Of a stretch of DNA of 64,000 nucleotides, positions 47,401 through 55,964 are shown piece by piece (position 1 is the stretch's first letter; each line of letters opens with the position of its first letter). The DNA is taken from contig NZ_JACVTO010000004.1 in NCBI RefSeq assembly GCF_016518545.1, positions 124,001 through 188,000 of the forward strand. Reading direction: 5' to 3'. The notes beneath the pieces were generated by a model that saw only the letters and a list, made by a program, of their open reading frames with translations, ran no database searches and had not been told where the DNA came from. The position numbers were made by a program, and so were the translations under genes. Origin of the DNA: Pseudomonas sp. S30 (GTDB lineage: Bacteria; Pseudomonadota; Gammaproteobacteria; Pseudomonadales; Pseudomonadaceae).

Positions 47401-47718
47401 CGCCGTGCGGGTGGGAAAGCGCCGGACCTGGATGGCAAGGCCCAGTTGCTCGCCGATGAGGCCGGCGTAATCGGCGCTCAGGCCCTCGTAATCCTGGGGG
47501 CTGACATTGATTTCGAAGGGCGGATAGTCGGGTTGCGAACTGCCGAGCACCAGAACTTTGCGTTGGTCCAGCCACTGACGATCGGCCTGGCTCAGGGCCA
47601 GCGGGGGGGCTGCGCTCAGTGAGCGTGCGAGCAACTGGCGCATCTGGCCCTCGGCGAGCGCTGTCGACGACAGGCTCAGCAGCAGCGTCAGAAGCAGTCC
47701 TCGCAGGCTGATGCTCAT
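44449..47718 (-). CDS. BvgS/EvgS-like hybrid sensor histidine kinase
   Basis: A 1089-residue membrane hybrid kinase. Domains in order: signal peptide (1-22); two periplasmic SBP_bac_3 sensor domains (about 50-275 and 290-515); one membrane span (about 535-555, [17 protein letters not shown]); HisKA with [19 protein letters not shown]; HATPase with [18 protein letters not shown] and a G-rich [10 protein letters not shown] box; receiver domain with [16 protein letters not shown]; and C-terminal HPt with [12 protein letters not shown]. This is the full BvgS/EvgS phosphorelay, but without the PAS domain BvgS has between membrane and kinase. The response regulator gene lies nine bases upstream and is its probable partner. 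The ligand is unknown. Confidence 0.94.
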   Translation of the reverse strand: MSISLRGLLLTLLLSLSSTALAEGQMRQLLARSLSAAPPLALSQADRQWLDQRKVLVLGSSQPDYPPFEINVSPQDYEGLSADYAGLIGEQLGLAIQVRRFPTRTAAIEALRRGQIDLLGSSNGFEAANRELALSHPYADDLPVIVTRQDRAQRDDPHLTGSTLAMVDHYLPPEAVRALYPQAKLTLYPSTQAGLSAVALGKVDAYIGDAISSDYAIGRAYQGQVRIDHFVPTPAGHFAFALEQHDGRLLGLVNAALARITDSERLNILRRWSSGNTSLLMQRRPATLTDEEQQWLLNAPAIEVVVNPSLAPLTFNDSQQQPAGITVDVLKQISLRTGLRFEIIEREGVAAMVDEVARGDVQMAGALDYSPERAARVRFTRPYLVSPTVRVVRRNAPSSPSLDGQRVALVRGASPHVALLRHHPQARVIESDNALTLLEAVAKGQADVALISQIAASYYLTHVFKDQLRIAGLQDDEQSVAAFAVSPELPLLQSILDKALLSIPPDELDQLINRWRTSTIASDSLWGDYRALALQVLVLSAVLLAGVVFWNGYLRKLIHQRGDAQRALQAQLSLSRSLLDQLRQAKEEAERASQAKSTFLAIMSHEIRTPMNAVIGLLELALDDARPGDADRQGLQTAHDAARGLLDLIGDILDISRIEAGHMTLQPVAVDLVELVRATTRAFEANVRLKGLQMQVSLPDTPVWVSVDGVRLRQVIANLVSNAIKFTEQGQVAVTLTTQTATQQRLQVALQVQDSGIGIGEADQARLFKAFGQLDSQRVRHGAGLGLIISRTLCQLMDGDLQLHSVEGVGTRVDVRLLLPITSPPVTSPAQAPADTERQGRLRILVADDYPANLMLLERQLRNLGHEVSVAENGEVALRLWQASPFDVVLTDCSMPIMDGHELTRRIRCLERERGSVPCRILGVTANAQAEARAQCLANGMDDCLFKPIGLQTLRTQLAQGSRGAAAASDSGFDLEQLRHLTQDDTGLTRRLLEQLARSTAEDLQALHQLTPHSAAEQVKSLVHRIKGGARMLKVRGVVRDCDAVERALADGAPLADELHRLRTNLQGLERQLRQGLDALGGAGPQDQA

Positions 47719-47727
47719 GGCCTGTGC

Positions 47728-48342
47728 TCAGGTGATGCTGTTGCGTTTGGCCAGATCGACCATTTCCACCAGCGATTCGGTCTTCAACTTGTCGCCGATG
47801 CGACCGCGGTAGGTGCTGATGGTCTTGGCGCTGAGGTTCATGGCCATGCCGATGTACTTGTTGTTCTCCCCACGCGACAGCCGTCGCAGCACTTCCATTT
47901 CCCGGTTCGACAAGCTGTTCAGGCGTACCGTCTCGGATTCCAGGGTGTTGCTGTTGACCGACATCTGCGGGAAGGTCGAGTATCCCTTGACCAGGGCCTT
48001 GAGGGCGAACAGCAAGGCGTCGAGGTCTTCGTCCTTGTTGACGAAGGCTGCGATGCCGGCATCCAGACAGCGCCGCACGTAAAGTTCGGAGGACTGGCCG
48101 GTGAGTACCATGATCTTCGGCGCGGGGTCGAGCATCTGCAGGCGCTTGATCACCTCCATGCCATCCAGGCCCGGCAGACCGATGTCGAGGATCACCACCT
48201 TGGGCGAGAGCTGACGTGCCAGTTGCACGGCCTCGATCCCGTTTCCGGATTCACCGACGACTTCGAAGCGTTCGCGTTCGAGCAGAATGCGCACGGCAAG
48301 GCGGACGGTCGGGTGATCATCGACCATCAGTACGGTAGTCAT
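47728..48342 (-). CDS. LuxR/NarL-type response regulator (BvgA/EvgA-like)
   Basis: A 204-residue response regulator. I use the ATG at 48342 because AGGAG precedes it and the receiver starts at once (TTVLMVDDHPTVRLAVRILLERE); the open frame upstream is not protein-like. The phospho-acceptor is in KVVILDIGLPGLDGMEV, and the C-terminal NarL-type helix-turn-helix is LSNREMEVLRRLSRGENNKYIGMAMNLSAKTISTYRGRIGDKL. It is first in a two-gene operon with the hybrid kinase. Target genes are unknown. Confidence 0.94.
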   Translation of the reverse strand: MTTVLMVDDHPTVRLAVRILLERERFEVVGESGNGIEAVQLARQLSPKVVILDIGLPGLDGMEVIKRLQMLDPAPKIMVLTGQSSELYVRRCLDAGIAAFVNKDEDLDALLFALKALVKGYSTFPQMSVNSNTLESETVRLNSLSNREMEVLRRLSRGENNKYIGMAMNLSAKTISTYRGRIGDKLKTESLVEMVDLAKRNSIT

Positions 48343-48554
48343 GGGCAAGCTCCTGTAAGAATTTGTGTTCATTCCCGGCTTTACACAGGAATACGTCTGT
48401 AGGGCCAATCTGGCTGCTGGCACGATACGTCCCTCAGAACGCTTTGGTAATGGCGAGTATAGGCGTGTGGAAAAAGCCACTAGAGGATGTTGATAATCCT
48501 TACAAGATCGGCGGGGGCTATCAGGTGGGAAGGGCGCGAAGAGCGGCACGGCGA

Positions 48555-48585
48555 GCCGCCTGACGAGCGGGCCCGGTCAGGCGGC
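48555..48585. terminator. Terminator-like hairpin after cobM
   Basis: A perfect 10-bp stem (GCCGCCTGAC/GTCAGGCGGC) with an 11-base loop, 20 bases past the cobM stop. There is no T-tract. It probably ends the riboswitch-controlled operon. Confidence 0.6.
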
Positions 48586-48604
48586 AGCCAAGGCGGGTCG
48601 GCGT

Positions 48605-49357
48605 TCAGTCCACTGGGCGATACAGGTGGGCGTGACTGGCTCGATACAGCGCCGAATCGGCGAACGGCGAGTCACCCAGCACATGGCCCACCAGAATCAG
48701 CGCCGTGCGGCGAAAGCCCTTGGCGGCGACCTTGGCGACGATGTCGCAGAGGCTACCGCGAACCCAGTCCTGATCTGGCCAGGTCGCACGATGGACCACC
48801 GCCACTGGACAATCGGCGCCGTAGTGGGGCAGGAGCTCGGCGACGATGTTCGGCAGGTGCCGCACGCCAAGGTGAATGGCCAGGGTGGTGCGATGGCGAG
48901 CGAGGTCCGCCAGCCGCTCGCCGTCCGGCATTGGCGACGCGTCGGCGTAACGAGTCAGGATCACCGTCTGGGCCACGCCCGGAAGGGTCAGCTCGCAGCC
49001 CAGAAGGGCGGCACTTGCGGCTGTTGCGGTGACGCCCGGGACGATCTGGTAGTCGATGCCCCGCTCGCGCAGATGGCGGATCTGCTCGCCGATGGCGCCG
49101 TAGAGGCTGGGGTCCCCACTGTGCACTCGAGCGACATCCTTGCCGCGCAGATGGGCGTCGTGCAGGACGCCAATGATCTGCTCGAGATGCAGTTCGGCAC
49201 TGTTGATCACGACCTCGGCGCGGTGACCTTCGAGCACCGCTGCGGGCACCAGCGAGCCTGCGTAGACGATCACGGGGCACTGGCGGATCAGGCGCTGGCC
49301 CTTGACCGTGATCAGCTCCGGATCGCCGGGGCCCGCGCCGATGAAATACACTGTCAT
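48605..49357 (-). CDS. cobM: Precorrin-4 C11-methyltransferase
   Basis: A 250-residue tetrapyrrole methylase. The start at 49357 gives MTVYFIGAGPGDPELITVKGQRLIRQCPVIVYAGSLVP, the SAM-binding signature, followed by ARVHSGDPSLYGAIGEQIRHL and GVTATAASAALLGCELTLPGVAQTVILTR, specific for CobM/CbiF. It methylates C-11 of precorrin-4 in aerobic cobalamin synthesis. It is the last gene of the cbtB-cbtA-cobE-cobM operon, 10 bases after cobE. Confidence 0.96.
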   Translation of the reverse strand: MTVYFIGAGPGDPELITVKGQRLIRQCPVIVYAGSLVPAAVLEGHRAEVVINSAELHLEQIIGVLHDAHLRGKDVARVHSGDPSLYGAIGEQIRHLRERGIDYQIVPGVTATAASAALLGCELTLPGVAQTVILTRYADASPMPDGERLADLARHRTTLAIHLGVRHLPNIVAELLPHYGADCPVAVVHRATWPDQDWVRGSLCDIVAKVAAKGFRRTALILVGHVLGDSPFADSALYRASHAHLYRPVD

Positions 49358-49367
49358 GGCGAATCCT

Positions 49368-49778
49368 TCAGAGGGTTCGACTCGGGGAGTCGAAGCAGGC
49401 GAGGGCGACTGTCGCGTCAGCGCAGGCCTGGCGTGTGACGCGCAGGTAAGCGTTCGCGCCCCGGTCGCTGGCCAGGGCCAGCGCGGTACTCTCGGCCACG
49501 CCCCAGCAGCCGGTCGAGCGATAGGCAACAGCCGATCTGTGGCTCAGGAAGGAGGCGAATTCGAGCAATCCTGGCGCGCCATAGCCGGTCAGTGGCAGGT
49601 CGAGTTGCCGGGCTAGTTGCCTCAGCCCGGGCTCCTCGATCTTGTGCTCGAGGCTGGCGATGCCCTGCACGTTGGCCAGAGCCAGTCCGTTGGCCGCCAG
49701 CGTTTGCCTGAGCAGGCGTTGCAGGGTCTGTGCCGGGCAGCCTCGACGGCAGCCGAAGCCTGCGTACAGCGTGCTCAT
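49368..49778 (-). CDS. cobE: Cobalamin biosynthesis protein CobE
   Basis: A 136-residue protein matching CobE and the C-terminal domain of CbiG: YAGFGCRRGCPAQTLQRLLRQTL, ASLEHKIEEPGLRQLARQLDLPL and GCWGVAESTALALA. CbiG opens the lactone ring in the anaerobic route; the role of CobE in the aerobic route is less clear. The start at 49778 overlaps the cbtA stop by ATGA. Between cobalt uptake genes and cobM, under the same riboswitch. Confidence 0.94.
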   Translation of the reverse strand: MSTLYAGFGCRRGCPAQTLQRLLRQTLAANGLALANVQGIASLEHKIEEPGLRQLARQLDLPLTGYGAPGLLEFASFLSHRSAVAYRSTGCWGVAESTALALASDRGANAYLRVTRQACADATVALACFDSPSRTL

Positions 49779-50467
49779 CGACCCGGTTGGTGACGACGGT
49801 AGAGCCAGGCGCTCAGCACACCCAGGGCCACCCAGAACACCGCGTTGGTCAGCCAGGACGCGATCTCGAACTGCGTCTGCAATGCCTGCGGCGCCAGGCT
49901 TTCGTGCACCTCGGGTTGAGGCGCGCCGATCAGATGAGGCACCAGCAACAGCAGGGCACCGAGCAGCTTGAGTGCCCAGTGTCGAGCGAACACCAGCAGC
50001 GCCAGGCCTGCTGCCGTGGCGGCCGCCGTGCCGACCCACCAGGTCTGGCGTTGAACCAGGTCTGCGGCTGCCGTACCAGGCAGCTCTGGCGGCAGGCCCA
50101 AGGTCGGTGCAAGGCAGAACACGGCAAAGCCGCCCAGGCCCCACAGCGCGCCAGCGCCGATGCGTCCAGGTTCGCGCAGGCTGTACAGCGCCGCCAGTAT
50201 CAGAGCAAAGCCGACTGCCACCACCAGGTTGCCGCCGGTGGTGGACAGCACCCGCTGCCAACCGTCTTCCGGCGACCAGGCCTGGGCATCATGCGCATGC
50301 CCCTGAGCCGCGTCAGTGGTGTGTTCGTGCTGTTCGGCAGGCGCTGCGTTTTCATAGGTTTCGGCCTGGAGAATCAGCGGTGCGACCCAGAAGCTCTGCA
50401 ACAGGGTCAGCAGCAGCGCGGCGAGCAGACCACTGAAGCCTGCGGTGCGGGCGATACGGGTGATCAT
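49775..50467 (-). CDS. cbtA: Cobalt transporter subunit CbtA
   Basis: A 230-residue membrane protein with about five or six spans. First span GFSGLLAALLLTLLQSFWVAPLILQAETYE, then a His-rich periplasmic loop (EQHEHTTDAAQGHAHDAQAW) suited to binding cobalt, then ALWGLGGFAVFCLAPTLGLPPELPG, the CbtA signature. CbtA works with CbtB in B12-regulated cobalt uptake. The start at 50467 is ten bases after cbtB. Confidence 0.95.
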   Translation of the reverse strand: MITRIARTAGFSGLLAALLLTLLQSFWVAPLILQAETYENAAPAEQHEHTTDAAQGHAHDAQAWSPEDGWQRVLSTTGGNLVVAVGFALILAALYSLREPGRIGAGALWGLGGFAVFCLAPTLGLPPELPGTAAADLVQRQTWWVGTAAATAAGLALLVFARHWALKLLGALLLLVPHLIGAPQPEVHESLAPQALQTQFEIASWLTNAVFWVALGVLSAWLYRRHQPGR

Positions 50468-50477
50468 GGCAGAGGCC

Positions 50478-50663
50478 TCAATGGCAAGGGAAGGCGGCGC
50501 TGTGGCGGGTGTCGTGGGCGGCGTTGTGCACCGCCTCCAGATGCGAGAAACCGGCGAAGTAGACCAGAGACAAGCCCAGCAGGCTGGCGCCGATGGCGAC
50601 CACCAGGCGCTGGCTGAGGCTGACAGGAGTGACGACGCTGCGATCGGCGCTGGTGACGGACAT
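50478..50663 (-). CDS. cbtB: Cobalt transporter subunit CbtB
   Basis: A 61-residue protein with one membrane span (VVAIGASLLGLSLVYFAGF) and a C-terminal metal-binding tail (HLEAVHNAAHDTRHSAAFPCH), the CbtB hallmark. The start at 50663 (MSVTSADRS) has AGAGGA upstream; an earlier in-frame ATG adds eight residues. It is the first gene behind the cobalamin riboswitch and partner of CbtA. Confidence 0.95.
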   Translation of the reverse strand: MSVTSADRSVVTPVSLSQRLVVAIGASLLGLSLVYFAGFSHLEAVHNAAHDTRHSAAFPCH

Positions 50664-50764
50664 GATGCATTCCTCTGCAAAGTTCACGGCGACAGCAAGC
50701 GCAGCGCCCCCGGGCCTTCATAGCCGGGAGTCGACGACAGCGCCCGCCCTCCGCGGGGGTGTGA

Positions 50765-50970
50765 TGACGAAACGTCGGGCCGGTCTCCGGGCTTGCGAGG
50801 GAGGGCACAGCCTTCCGACAGGGCGTCACCTTCCCATGCCACAGGGCACAGTGGACCCGACGCACACTCGCTTACCGTTGCGGGGGCAGCACCGGACTGG
50901 TCTCGGCCTCGTGGCCTCGATGCACCGGTTTCCCGTTTCACCCCTGCATGGGGCACCCAACGTAAGGGCG
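50765..50970 (-). ncRNA. Cobalamin riboswitch
   Basis: Read on the minus strand this leader has the conserved cobalamin aptamer elements in order: GGGTGAAACGGGAAACCGGTG, GCTGCCCCCGCAACGGTAAG, GTCGGAAGG and the B12 box AGCCCGGAGACCGGCC. It lies about 100 bases before cbtB. GC-rich inverted segments between aptamer and start codon form the expression platform. Adenosylcobalamin binding should shut off cbtB-cbtA-cobE-cobM. The remaining bases of the 473-base gap (to 51136) look empty. Confidence 0.95.
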
Positions 50971-51136
50971 TAAGCAGATCATGCTCCTGTACAGCCCGTC
51001 AATTCTTGTTACCAAATAGGCCGCGGACGCCCGCCGGTGCGCGAGGGCTTCGCACTTTTTTACATTCGTGTGCTCTATGCATGGCCAGGCTGCGCCGATC
51101 CCCGGCCCGGCCATCGACCCGGACCCGCAACTGCCG

Positions 51137-51868
51137 ATGCCCGCTCCTGTTCTTCGCTATGGTGCCCGCCTGTTGCTGGCAGGCCTGATGATCGCGCTGT
51201 GCGCCTGCACTCGGCAGGATGGCCAGGCGGTCATCACTCAGCTAGGCGAGGGTCATCCCAGCGAATTGTTCCAGACCAGCGTCGACCGCATGGCGACGCT
51301 GTCGATGCGTGACAACCTGCAGAGTCTCTACCTGCTGATGAGCAAGCTGTACCTGCGCAACCCCAATCAATGGCGGCAATCGGGTTATCTGGATGCCGCC
51401 ACTGCCGAACGGCAGATTCGCCAGGCCATCGAGCAGCGTCAGCCGCTGCCGCAACTGGGCCAGCGGCGGGACCTGGCGGCGCTGAGCTATGCGCTGAGCC
51501 CTGAGTTTCGCGGCGATCGCGTCGGCGCCTTCATCTATGCCATCGGCAGCATGCTGGTGACCGCCCATGGCGGGCGCACCGAGTTCTACATGACCGATGC
51601 CATCGATCCGCTGTTCGTCAACAATGCGGCGCGCAACATCGAGAAGGCCACCTGGATGCTGGGTCAGCGCCAGGATGCCAACGGCGTGCTCCTGCTGTTT
51701 TCCAACGAAATTTCCGAGGAAGGAAGCAATCTCAGCTTCGCCGTGGAGTTCGGCAAGATCGTGGCGCGTCTGGACTTGCTGGCGCAGATGCTGGACGAGC
51801 GCTACCGGCGCATTGGCTTGAACTACGCCCAGAGCCTGTTGCTGATGAACTTCCTGCCGGTGCAATGA
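51137..51868 (+). CDS. Lipoprotein of unknown function
   Basis: A 243-residue predicted lipoprotein. The ATG at 51137 gives a signal peptide with lipobox LCAC (LLLAGLMIALCACTRQ); a longer frame upstream is not signal-like. The mature protein is mainly helical with RMATLSMRDNLQSLYLLMSKLYLRNPNQW, a hydrophobic stretch VGAFIYAIGSMLVTAHGG, and a C-terminal LNYAQSLLLMNFLPVQ. No catalytic motif is recognised. It is convergent with the hydrolase gene, three bases apart. Confidence 0.8.
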   Translation: MPAPVLRYGARLLLAGLMIALCACTRQDGQAVITQLGEGHPSELFQTSVDRMATLSMRDNLQSLYLLMSKLYLRNPNQWRQSGYLDAATAERQIRQAIEQRQPLPQLGQRRDLAALSYALSPEFRGDRVGAFIYAIGSMLVTAHGGRTEFYMTDAIDPLFVNNAARNIEKATWMLGQRQDANGVLLLFSNEISEEGSNLSFAVEFGKIVARLDLLAQMLDERYRRIGLNYAQSLLLMNFLPVQ

Positions 51869-51871
51869 CGT

Positions 51872-52753
51872 TCAGCCTGCCTGCAACAGGGCCTGGATGG
51901 CCTGGCGATAGCGCGGGCCAGCCAGGTGCATGCTGTTGTTGTGGGTGGCGCCGGGCACCAGCAGCAGCTTCTTCGGCTCACGGGCGGCATCGAACAGGGT
52001 CTGGCTGAAGCGCGCCGGCACGAAGCGGTCATCCAGGCCGTGGACCAGCAGCACGGGCATGCCGACCTCGGCGATCTTGCCGAGCGAGTCGAACTTCTGC
52101 GACATCAACCAGCGCACCGGCAACGAGGTGTTGGCCACTGCGGCGGCCGCGTCGCCCAGCGACGTGAAGGTGGATTCCAGGATCAGGCCACGGGCGGCCA
52201 TGGGCGTTTGGTCGGCGCGGGCCTGCCGGCTCAGTTCGCTCGCCAGTTCCACCGCGACCGCGCCGCCCAGGGAATGGCCGAAGATCAGGCGCTTGCTCGC
52301 CAAGGGTTGCAACTGGGCAAAACGTGTCCAGGCGATGCGTGCGTCTTCATAGACCGTCGACTCCGACGGCAAGCCGCCGCGGCTCTGGCCGAAGCCGCGG
52401 TAGTCCACCGCCAGGACCGAGTAGCCCATGGCGTGCAGTTGCTGGATTCGGAACAACTGGCCCGTGAGGTTCCAGCGCACGCCGTGCAGGTAGAGCACCG
52501 CCGGTGCATCGGCGCGTTCGGCCGGCCACCACCAGGCGTGCAGGCTCTGATCCTGCGCGAAGGAGCGCGGGCGCAGCTCCAGCTCCTGTACCCCCGCGGG
52601 CAAACCATGAAACCAGCTGGCCGGTCCGGGCTCGATGCGAAACACCAGCTCACGCTCTTTATGCTGGAGTACGGCGCAGCTGGCTGGCAGGCCGACGACC
52701 AGCAGGATCATCGCCAGTCGCATGAGCCAACGGCGTCTTGAGGGTTTGTGCAT
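51872..52753 (-). CDS. Alpha/beta hydrolase, lipid-anchored
   Basis: A 293-residue alpha/beta hydrolase starting at 52753 (MHKPSRRRWLMRLAM). A signal with lipobox ASCA (VVGLPASCAVLQH) suggests a membrane lipoprotein. Fold motifs are LYLHGVRWNLTG, VLAVDYRGFGQSRG, nucleophile elbow FGHSLGGAVA, LVHGLDDRFVP and GATHNNSM with the catalytic His. The family (BAAT/serine aminopeptidase-like) has mixed esterase activities, so the substrate is unknown. Divergent from the membrane protein at 52936. Confidence 0.9.
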   Translation of the reverse strand: MHKPSRRRWLMRLAMILLVVGLPASCAVLQHKERELVFRIEPGPASWFHGLPAGVQELELRPRSFAQDQSLHAWWWPAERADAPAVLYLHGVRWNLTGQLFRIQQLHAMGYSVLAVDYRGFGQSRGGLPSESTVYEDARIAWTRFAQLQPLASKRLIFGHSLGGAVAVELASELSRQARADQTPMAARGLILESTFTSLGDAAAAVANTSLPVRWLMSQKFDSLGKIAEVGMPVLLVHGLDDRFVPARFSQTLFDAAREPKKLLLVPGATHNNSMHLAGPRYRQAIQALLQAG

Positions 52754-52935
52754 CACGTTCACAGTTACAGTCACAAGGCAGGATGTCGATGTGTTTTACC
52801 AGAAGCCGAAGCTTGGTCGCTGGAGATTGTTACCGAGCGGTGCGGTCACGGCGTTGCAAAGTGTTTCTTCGCCGGTTTCGTGGTTGACGCTTGCCCGGGC
52901 AGACGCGCAGGGTTAGCGTTTGGCGCACCTTTGCA

Positions 52936-54039
52936 ATGGAACAGGCTATCTTGGACTCGATTACTCAGGCCGTGCTTGGCGCGGCACTGCAAGGCACACT
53001 GCTCGGACGCCTGCAAGGGCGGCGCGCGCTGGCCTATGGCGCCGCGCTGGCCACGGTGCCGGATCTGGATGTGGTGATCCAGTATGCCGACCCTGTCTCG
53101 CAGATGACCTACCATCGTGGCTTCTCCCACTCCATTTTCGTGCTGACGGGCCTGGCGCTGCTGCTGGCCTGGGGCGTAGGCTGGCTGACCCGGCGAAGAC
53201 GCCCCGAGGGCTACTCGTGGCCAAGGCTGTTCATTGCCTTCTGGCTGGTCCTGGTCACCCATCCACTGCTCGACGCCTTCACGGTCTACGGCACCCAGCT
53301 GTTCTGGCCGCTGACCTCGACACCCCTCAGCTGGGCCGCCGTGTTCATCATCGACCCGATCTACACCTTGCCGTTGCTGGCAACGGTGGGGTATGCAGCC
53401 TGGCGCGGCACCGGGACTGGCGCTCGTCGCGCCATGGCGGTGGCGTTGATCTTCGGCACCGCCTATCTGGCCTTCGGTCTCGGGGCGCGCATGACTGTCG
53501 AGCGACGCTTCGAGCAGGCCCTGCACGCGCAGGGCATCGCCTCGAGCCAGGTGCGAGCCGTTCCCGTGGCGTTCAATAGCCTGTTGTGGCGGGTGCTGGT
53601 GAAAACACCCGAGGGTGGCTATTACGAAGGGATCGCCAGCCTGTTCGATCGCCAGCCCGCACCTCTGCAATCCCTGCCGCGTCACCCGGAGCTGGCAGAA
53701 GCATTGCGCGACGCCCCCTTGCACCAGCGTCTGCGCTGGTTCACCGACGATTGGCTACGCTACGACGTCATCGACGGCGCGTTGATCGTGACCGACCTGC
53801 GCATGGGCCTGCCCGGCAGCTACAACTTCCGCTTCGCCATGGCGCATCGGGACGCGCTGGGTCAATGGCGCGTGGACACTCCGTCACGTTGGCGCGACAT
53901 GGGCGCCCGGTCGATGTTCGATGGGGGGGACCTGGGACTTCTGTGGCGGCGCATCTTCGACCCTACCGTGCACCTGCCGCTGCAAGCCTGGGCCGCCCGA
54001 GCGCAAGCGTCGCCACCCGCCAGCCAGGCCATACCCTGA
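52936..54039 (+). CDS. YdjM-like inner-membrane metal-dependent hydrolase
   Basis: A 367-residue membrane protein of the YdjM/DUF457 family. N-terminal DSITQAVLGAALQGTLLGRLQGRRALAYGAALATVPDLDVV and TYHRGFSHSIFVLTGLALLLA contain the conserved DxD and HRGFSHS residues; VTHPLLDAFTVYGTQLFWPLT carries a further HPLLD motif. About four to five spans lie in the N half; the C half is periplasmic or cytoplasmic. I use ATG 52936; a TTG 15 bases later (LDSITQ) would match the usual MDS start. Function beyond the fold is not known. Confidence 0.88.
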   Translation: MEQAILDSITQAVLGAALQGTLLGRLQGRRALAYGAALATVPDLDVVIQYADPVSQMTYHRGFSHSIFVLTGLALLLAWGVGWLTRRRRPEGYSWPRLFIAFWLVLVTHPLLDAFTVYGTQLFWPLTSTPLSWAAVFIIDPIYTLPLLATVGYAAWRGTGTGARRAMAVALIFGTAYLAFGLGARMTVERRFEQALHAQGIASSQVRAVPVAFNSLLWRVLVKTPEGGYYEGIASLFDRQPAPLQSLPRHPELAEALRDAPLHQRLRWFTDDWLRYDVIDGALIVTDLRMGLPGSYNFRFAMAHRDALGQWRVDTPSRWRDMGARSMFDGGDLGLLWRRIFDPTVHLPLQAWAARAQASPPASQAIP

Positions 54040-54758
54040 AAGGTCGATCGGCAGGTCTGGACCTGGTCAAGTGGCTGGCCATCCTGAGCATGGTGGCCGA
54101 TCACTTGCGCTATCTCTGGCCCAGCGCGCAAGGGCTGTTCGTGATTGGGCGGCTGGCTTTTCCACTGTTCTGTCTGGTCATCGCCTGCCATGTGGCCAGG
54201 AGCCGGGCAGGGGAGCTGTATACCTCCAGCAACGCGCGTCACCTGACCTGGATGCTGGCGTTCAGCGTGCTCTCCGAATGGCCCTACCACTTGTTGGACG
54301 GCGACTCGGCCACATTCAGCGTGATGCCGACCCTCACCCTGGGTCTGCTCTGCGCCTGGGGTGTCCATCACCCGCAGTTACTGGCACGCGTGGCAGGGCT
54401 CAGTGCAGGGGTGGTGGCTGCAGGTGCTCATCAGCACCTGATGTACGGCCTGCCAGGCGTGCTGTTGCCCTCTGCCTGTCTGCTGAGCTGGCGTAGGCCA
54501 GGCTGTGGGCTCGTGCTCAGTGGATGCCTGGCTGTCGTGGCTAACCTGACCAACGGCTGGCTGGCCTCGCACCTGACGCAACCGATTACCTGGCTGGTGA
54601 TGGCCAGCGCATTCCTGGCCATTCCCTTGGGCTGGCGCATGGTGGATGTGAGGGGCATCACGGTGCTACCCGTGGGTCGCTGGGCCTATGGGTTCTATCC
54701 GTTGCACCTGCTGGCGATCAAGTCATTGCTGATGATGAGCGCAGCAGGGCACGGATAA
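54036..54758 (+). CDS. TraX-family membrane protein
   Basis: A TraX-like integral membrane protein. GLDLVKWLAILSMVADHLRYLWP and FVIGRLAFPLFCLVIACHVAR are the family signature, and RWAYGFYPLHLLAIKSLL ends it. TraX acetylates F pilin, but chromosomal relatives have unknown targets. The start is unclear: the family N terminus has no ATG, GTG or TTG near it. A CTG at 54036 overlaps the upstream stop as CTGA; a GTG at 53943 would overlap that gene by 97 bases; the first ATG (54090) would cut into the first span. Very probably co-translated with the YdjM-like gene. Confidence 0.8.
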   Translation: MKGRSAGLDLVKWLAILSMVADHLRYLWPSAQGLFVIGRLAFPLFCLVIACHVARSRAGELYTSSNARHLTWMLAFSVLSEWPYHLLDGDSATFSVMPTLTLGLLCAWGVHHPQLLARVAGLSAGVVAAGAHQHLMYGLPGVLLPSACLLSWRRPGCGLVLSGCLAVVANLTNGWLASHLTQPITWLVMASAFLAIPLGWRMVDVRGITVLPVGRWAYGFYPLHLLAIKSLLMMSAAGHG

Positions 54759-54772
54759 CCGGTAGGCGTCTA

Positions 54773-54946
54773 TTACGTGCGTGGTTCAGGGTCGGCGCGC
54801 GGTATCGTCGGCCGTTTCTCCTGCTCGTCATCCTGAAGATCCGGCGTGGCATCAGGGTCATCGACCTTGTCATTGCGCTGATCGGGTTCCAGCTCGGGCC
54901 ATTCGGTCTGGGCATCGCCACCGCCGAACCAGTGCTTGCCATTCAT
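54773..54946 (-). CDS. Small acidic hypothetical protein
   Basis: A 57-residue protein starting MNGKHWFGGGDAQTEW, behind a GAGGTGA ribosome binding site. It is very hydrophilic and acidic (ELEPDQRNDKVDDPDATPDLQDDEQEK). No domain is recognised. It is convergent with the TraX-like gene. The good ribosome binding site supports it, but so short a frame could be spurious. Confidence 0.5.
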   Translation of the reverse strand: MNGKHWFGGGDAQTEWPELEPDQRNDKVDDPDATPDLQDDEQEKRPTIPRADPEPRT

Positions 54947-54979
54947 GCTCTCACCTCGCTGTCGTGTGCCAGGAACCTG

Positions 54980-55006
54980 AAAAAAAGGCCTGCCTACAGG
55001 CAGGCC
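54980..55006 (-). terminator. Rho-independent terminator
   Basis: On the minus strand GGCCTGCC-TGTA-GGCAGGCC is followed by seven T. It is a textbook terminator for leftward transcripts, about 195 bases past the LuxR-type gene that ends at 55200. A further tetraloop hairpin (CCGGGC-CTGC-GCCCGG, 55121-55136) lies between. Confidence 0.9.
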
Positions 55007-55199
55007 AACACAGGAGTGAGGGGCTGCCGAACGACAACCCTCAATGTGTATGAGCCAGGGGCTGGATACCCGATCCATGGGATGCACGAACGTCCGACCG
55101 GCGGTCCGCTTCGCCTAGACCCGGGCCTGCGCCCGGAATCACTCAGTGGCGATTCAGCCGGGCGCTGGCGAGGCTGTGCCTACACCGAGCCGATACCCC

Positions 55200-55964
55200 T
55201 CACGCGCCGGCCATCCAGCGAGTCAGGCCGTTACGCCCGCTGACACCGAGCTTCGCCGTGGCGCGCTTGAGATAGGTTTCCACCGAGCTGCTCTTGACGT
55301 TCAGGCGCTGGGCCATTTCCGGAACCGTACCGCCGGTGAGCAGCCCGATACAGACCTGCTGTTCGCGGCTGGACAGCTGCACCGCCTCCTGGGCCAGGCG
55401 CTCGTCGAAGCCCAGGCGCAGCGCATCGGCGTGGTCGGCGCCCTGTTCGGCGTCTGGCCCCAGGCGCTGGGCGTGATACTCCAGCAGCGGTAACAGGGTG
55501 TCGGCAAGGCTCTTGAGCAGCGACAGTTCGCCCAGCGCGAAAGCGCACTGGCTGGGCAAGCGATGAAAGCCGATCACCCAGCGACGGTCGCCGTTGCACG
55601 ACACCAGTTTGCACTGGTGCAGGTGGTGGCGCAGGTCGCCGCCTTGCTGAGGCGGTCTGTGCTGGATCAGCAAGGGGTCCTTCATCTGCAGGATGTCGCG
55701 CAGCAGCGGGTGGGTGCCGGGCTCGCCACTGGCGCATGGCCGCTCCACGCCAGCGCTGCCCAGCTGCCTGACTCGCTCCACCCTGGCCTGGCGACCGTCG
55801 ACCGTCCATTCGCTGAGGTCCAGACGCTGAACTGGCACCAGATCATCGACGAAGCGCAACATTCGAGCGGCGAAGTCGGAGCCGCTGGCACTGGCGATCA
55901 GCGCGCCCAACTGGCGGTACATCCGCGCATCGTGGGGTTCGAGCAGGTTGCGTTCGAGCTTCAT
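55200..55964 (-). CDS. LuxR-family transcriptional regulator
   Basis: A 254-residue regulator with a C-terminal LuxR helix-turn-helix (LSSREQQVCIGLLTGGTVPEMAQRLNVKSSSVETYLKRATAKLGVSGRNGLTRWM). The N-terminal 180 residues (MYRQLGALIASASGSDFAARMLRFVDDLVPVQRL ...) resemble solo LuxR proteins rather than response regulators: no phospho-acceptor is seen and an autoinducer pocket is not obvious. The ATG at 55964 is preferred over a TTG six bases upstream. It is divergent from the NRPS gene across 385 bases and is its likely pathway regulator. Confidence 0.88.
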   Translation of the reverse strand: MKLERNLLEPHDARMYRQLGALIASASGSDFAARMLRFVDDLVPVQRLDLSEWTVDGRQARVERVRQLGSAGVERPCASGEPGTHPLLRDILQMKDPLLIQHRPPQQGGDLRHHLHQCKLVSCNGDRRWVIGFHRLPSQCAFALGELSLLKSLADTLLPLLEYHAQRLGPDAEQGADHADALRLGFDERLAQEAVQLSSREQQVCIGLLTGGTVPEMAQRLNVKSSSVETYLKRATAKLGVSGRNGLTRWMAGA

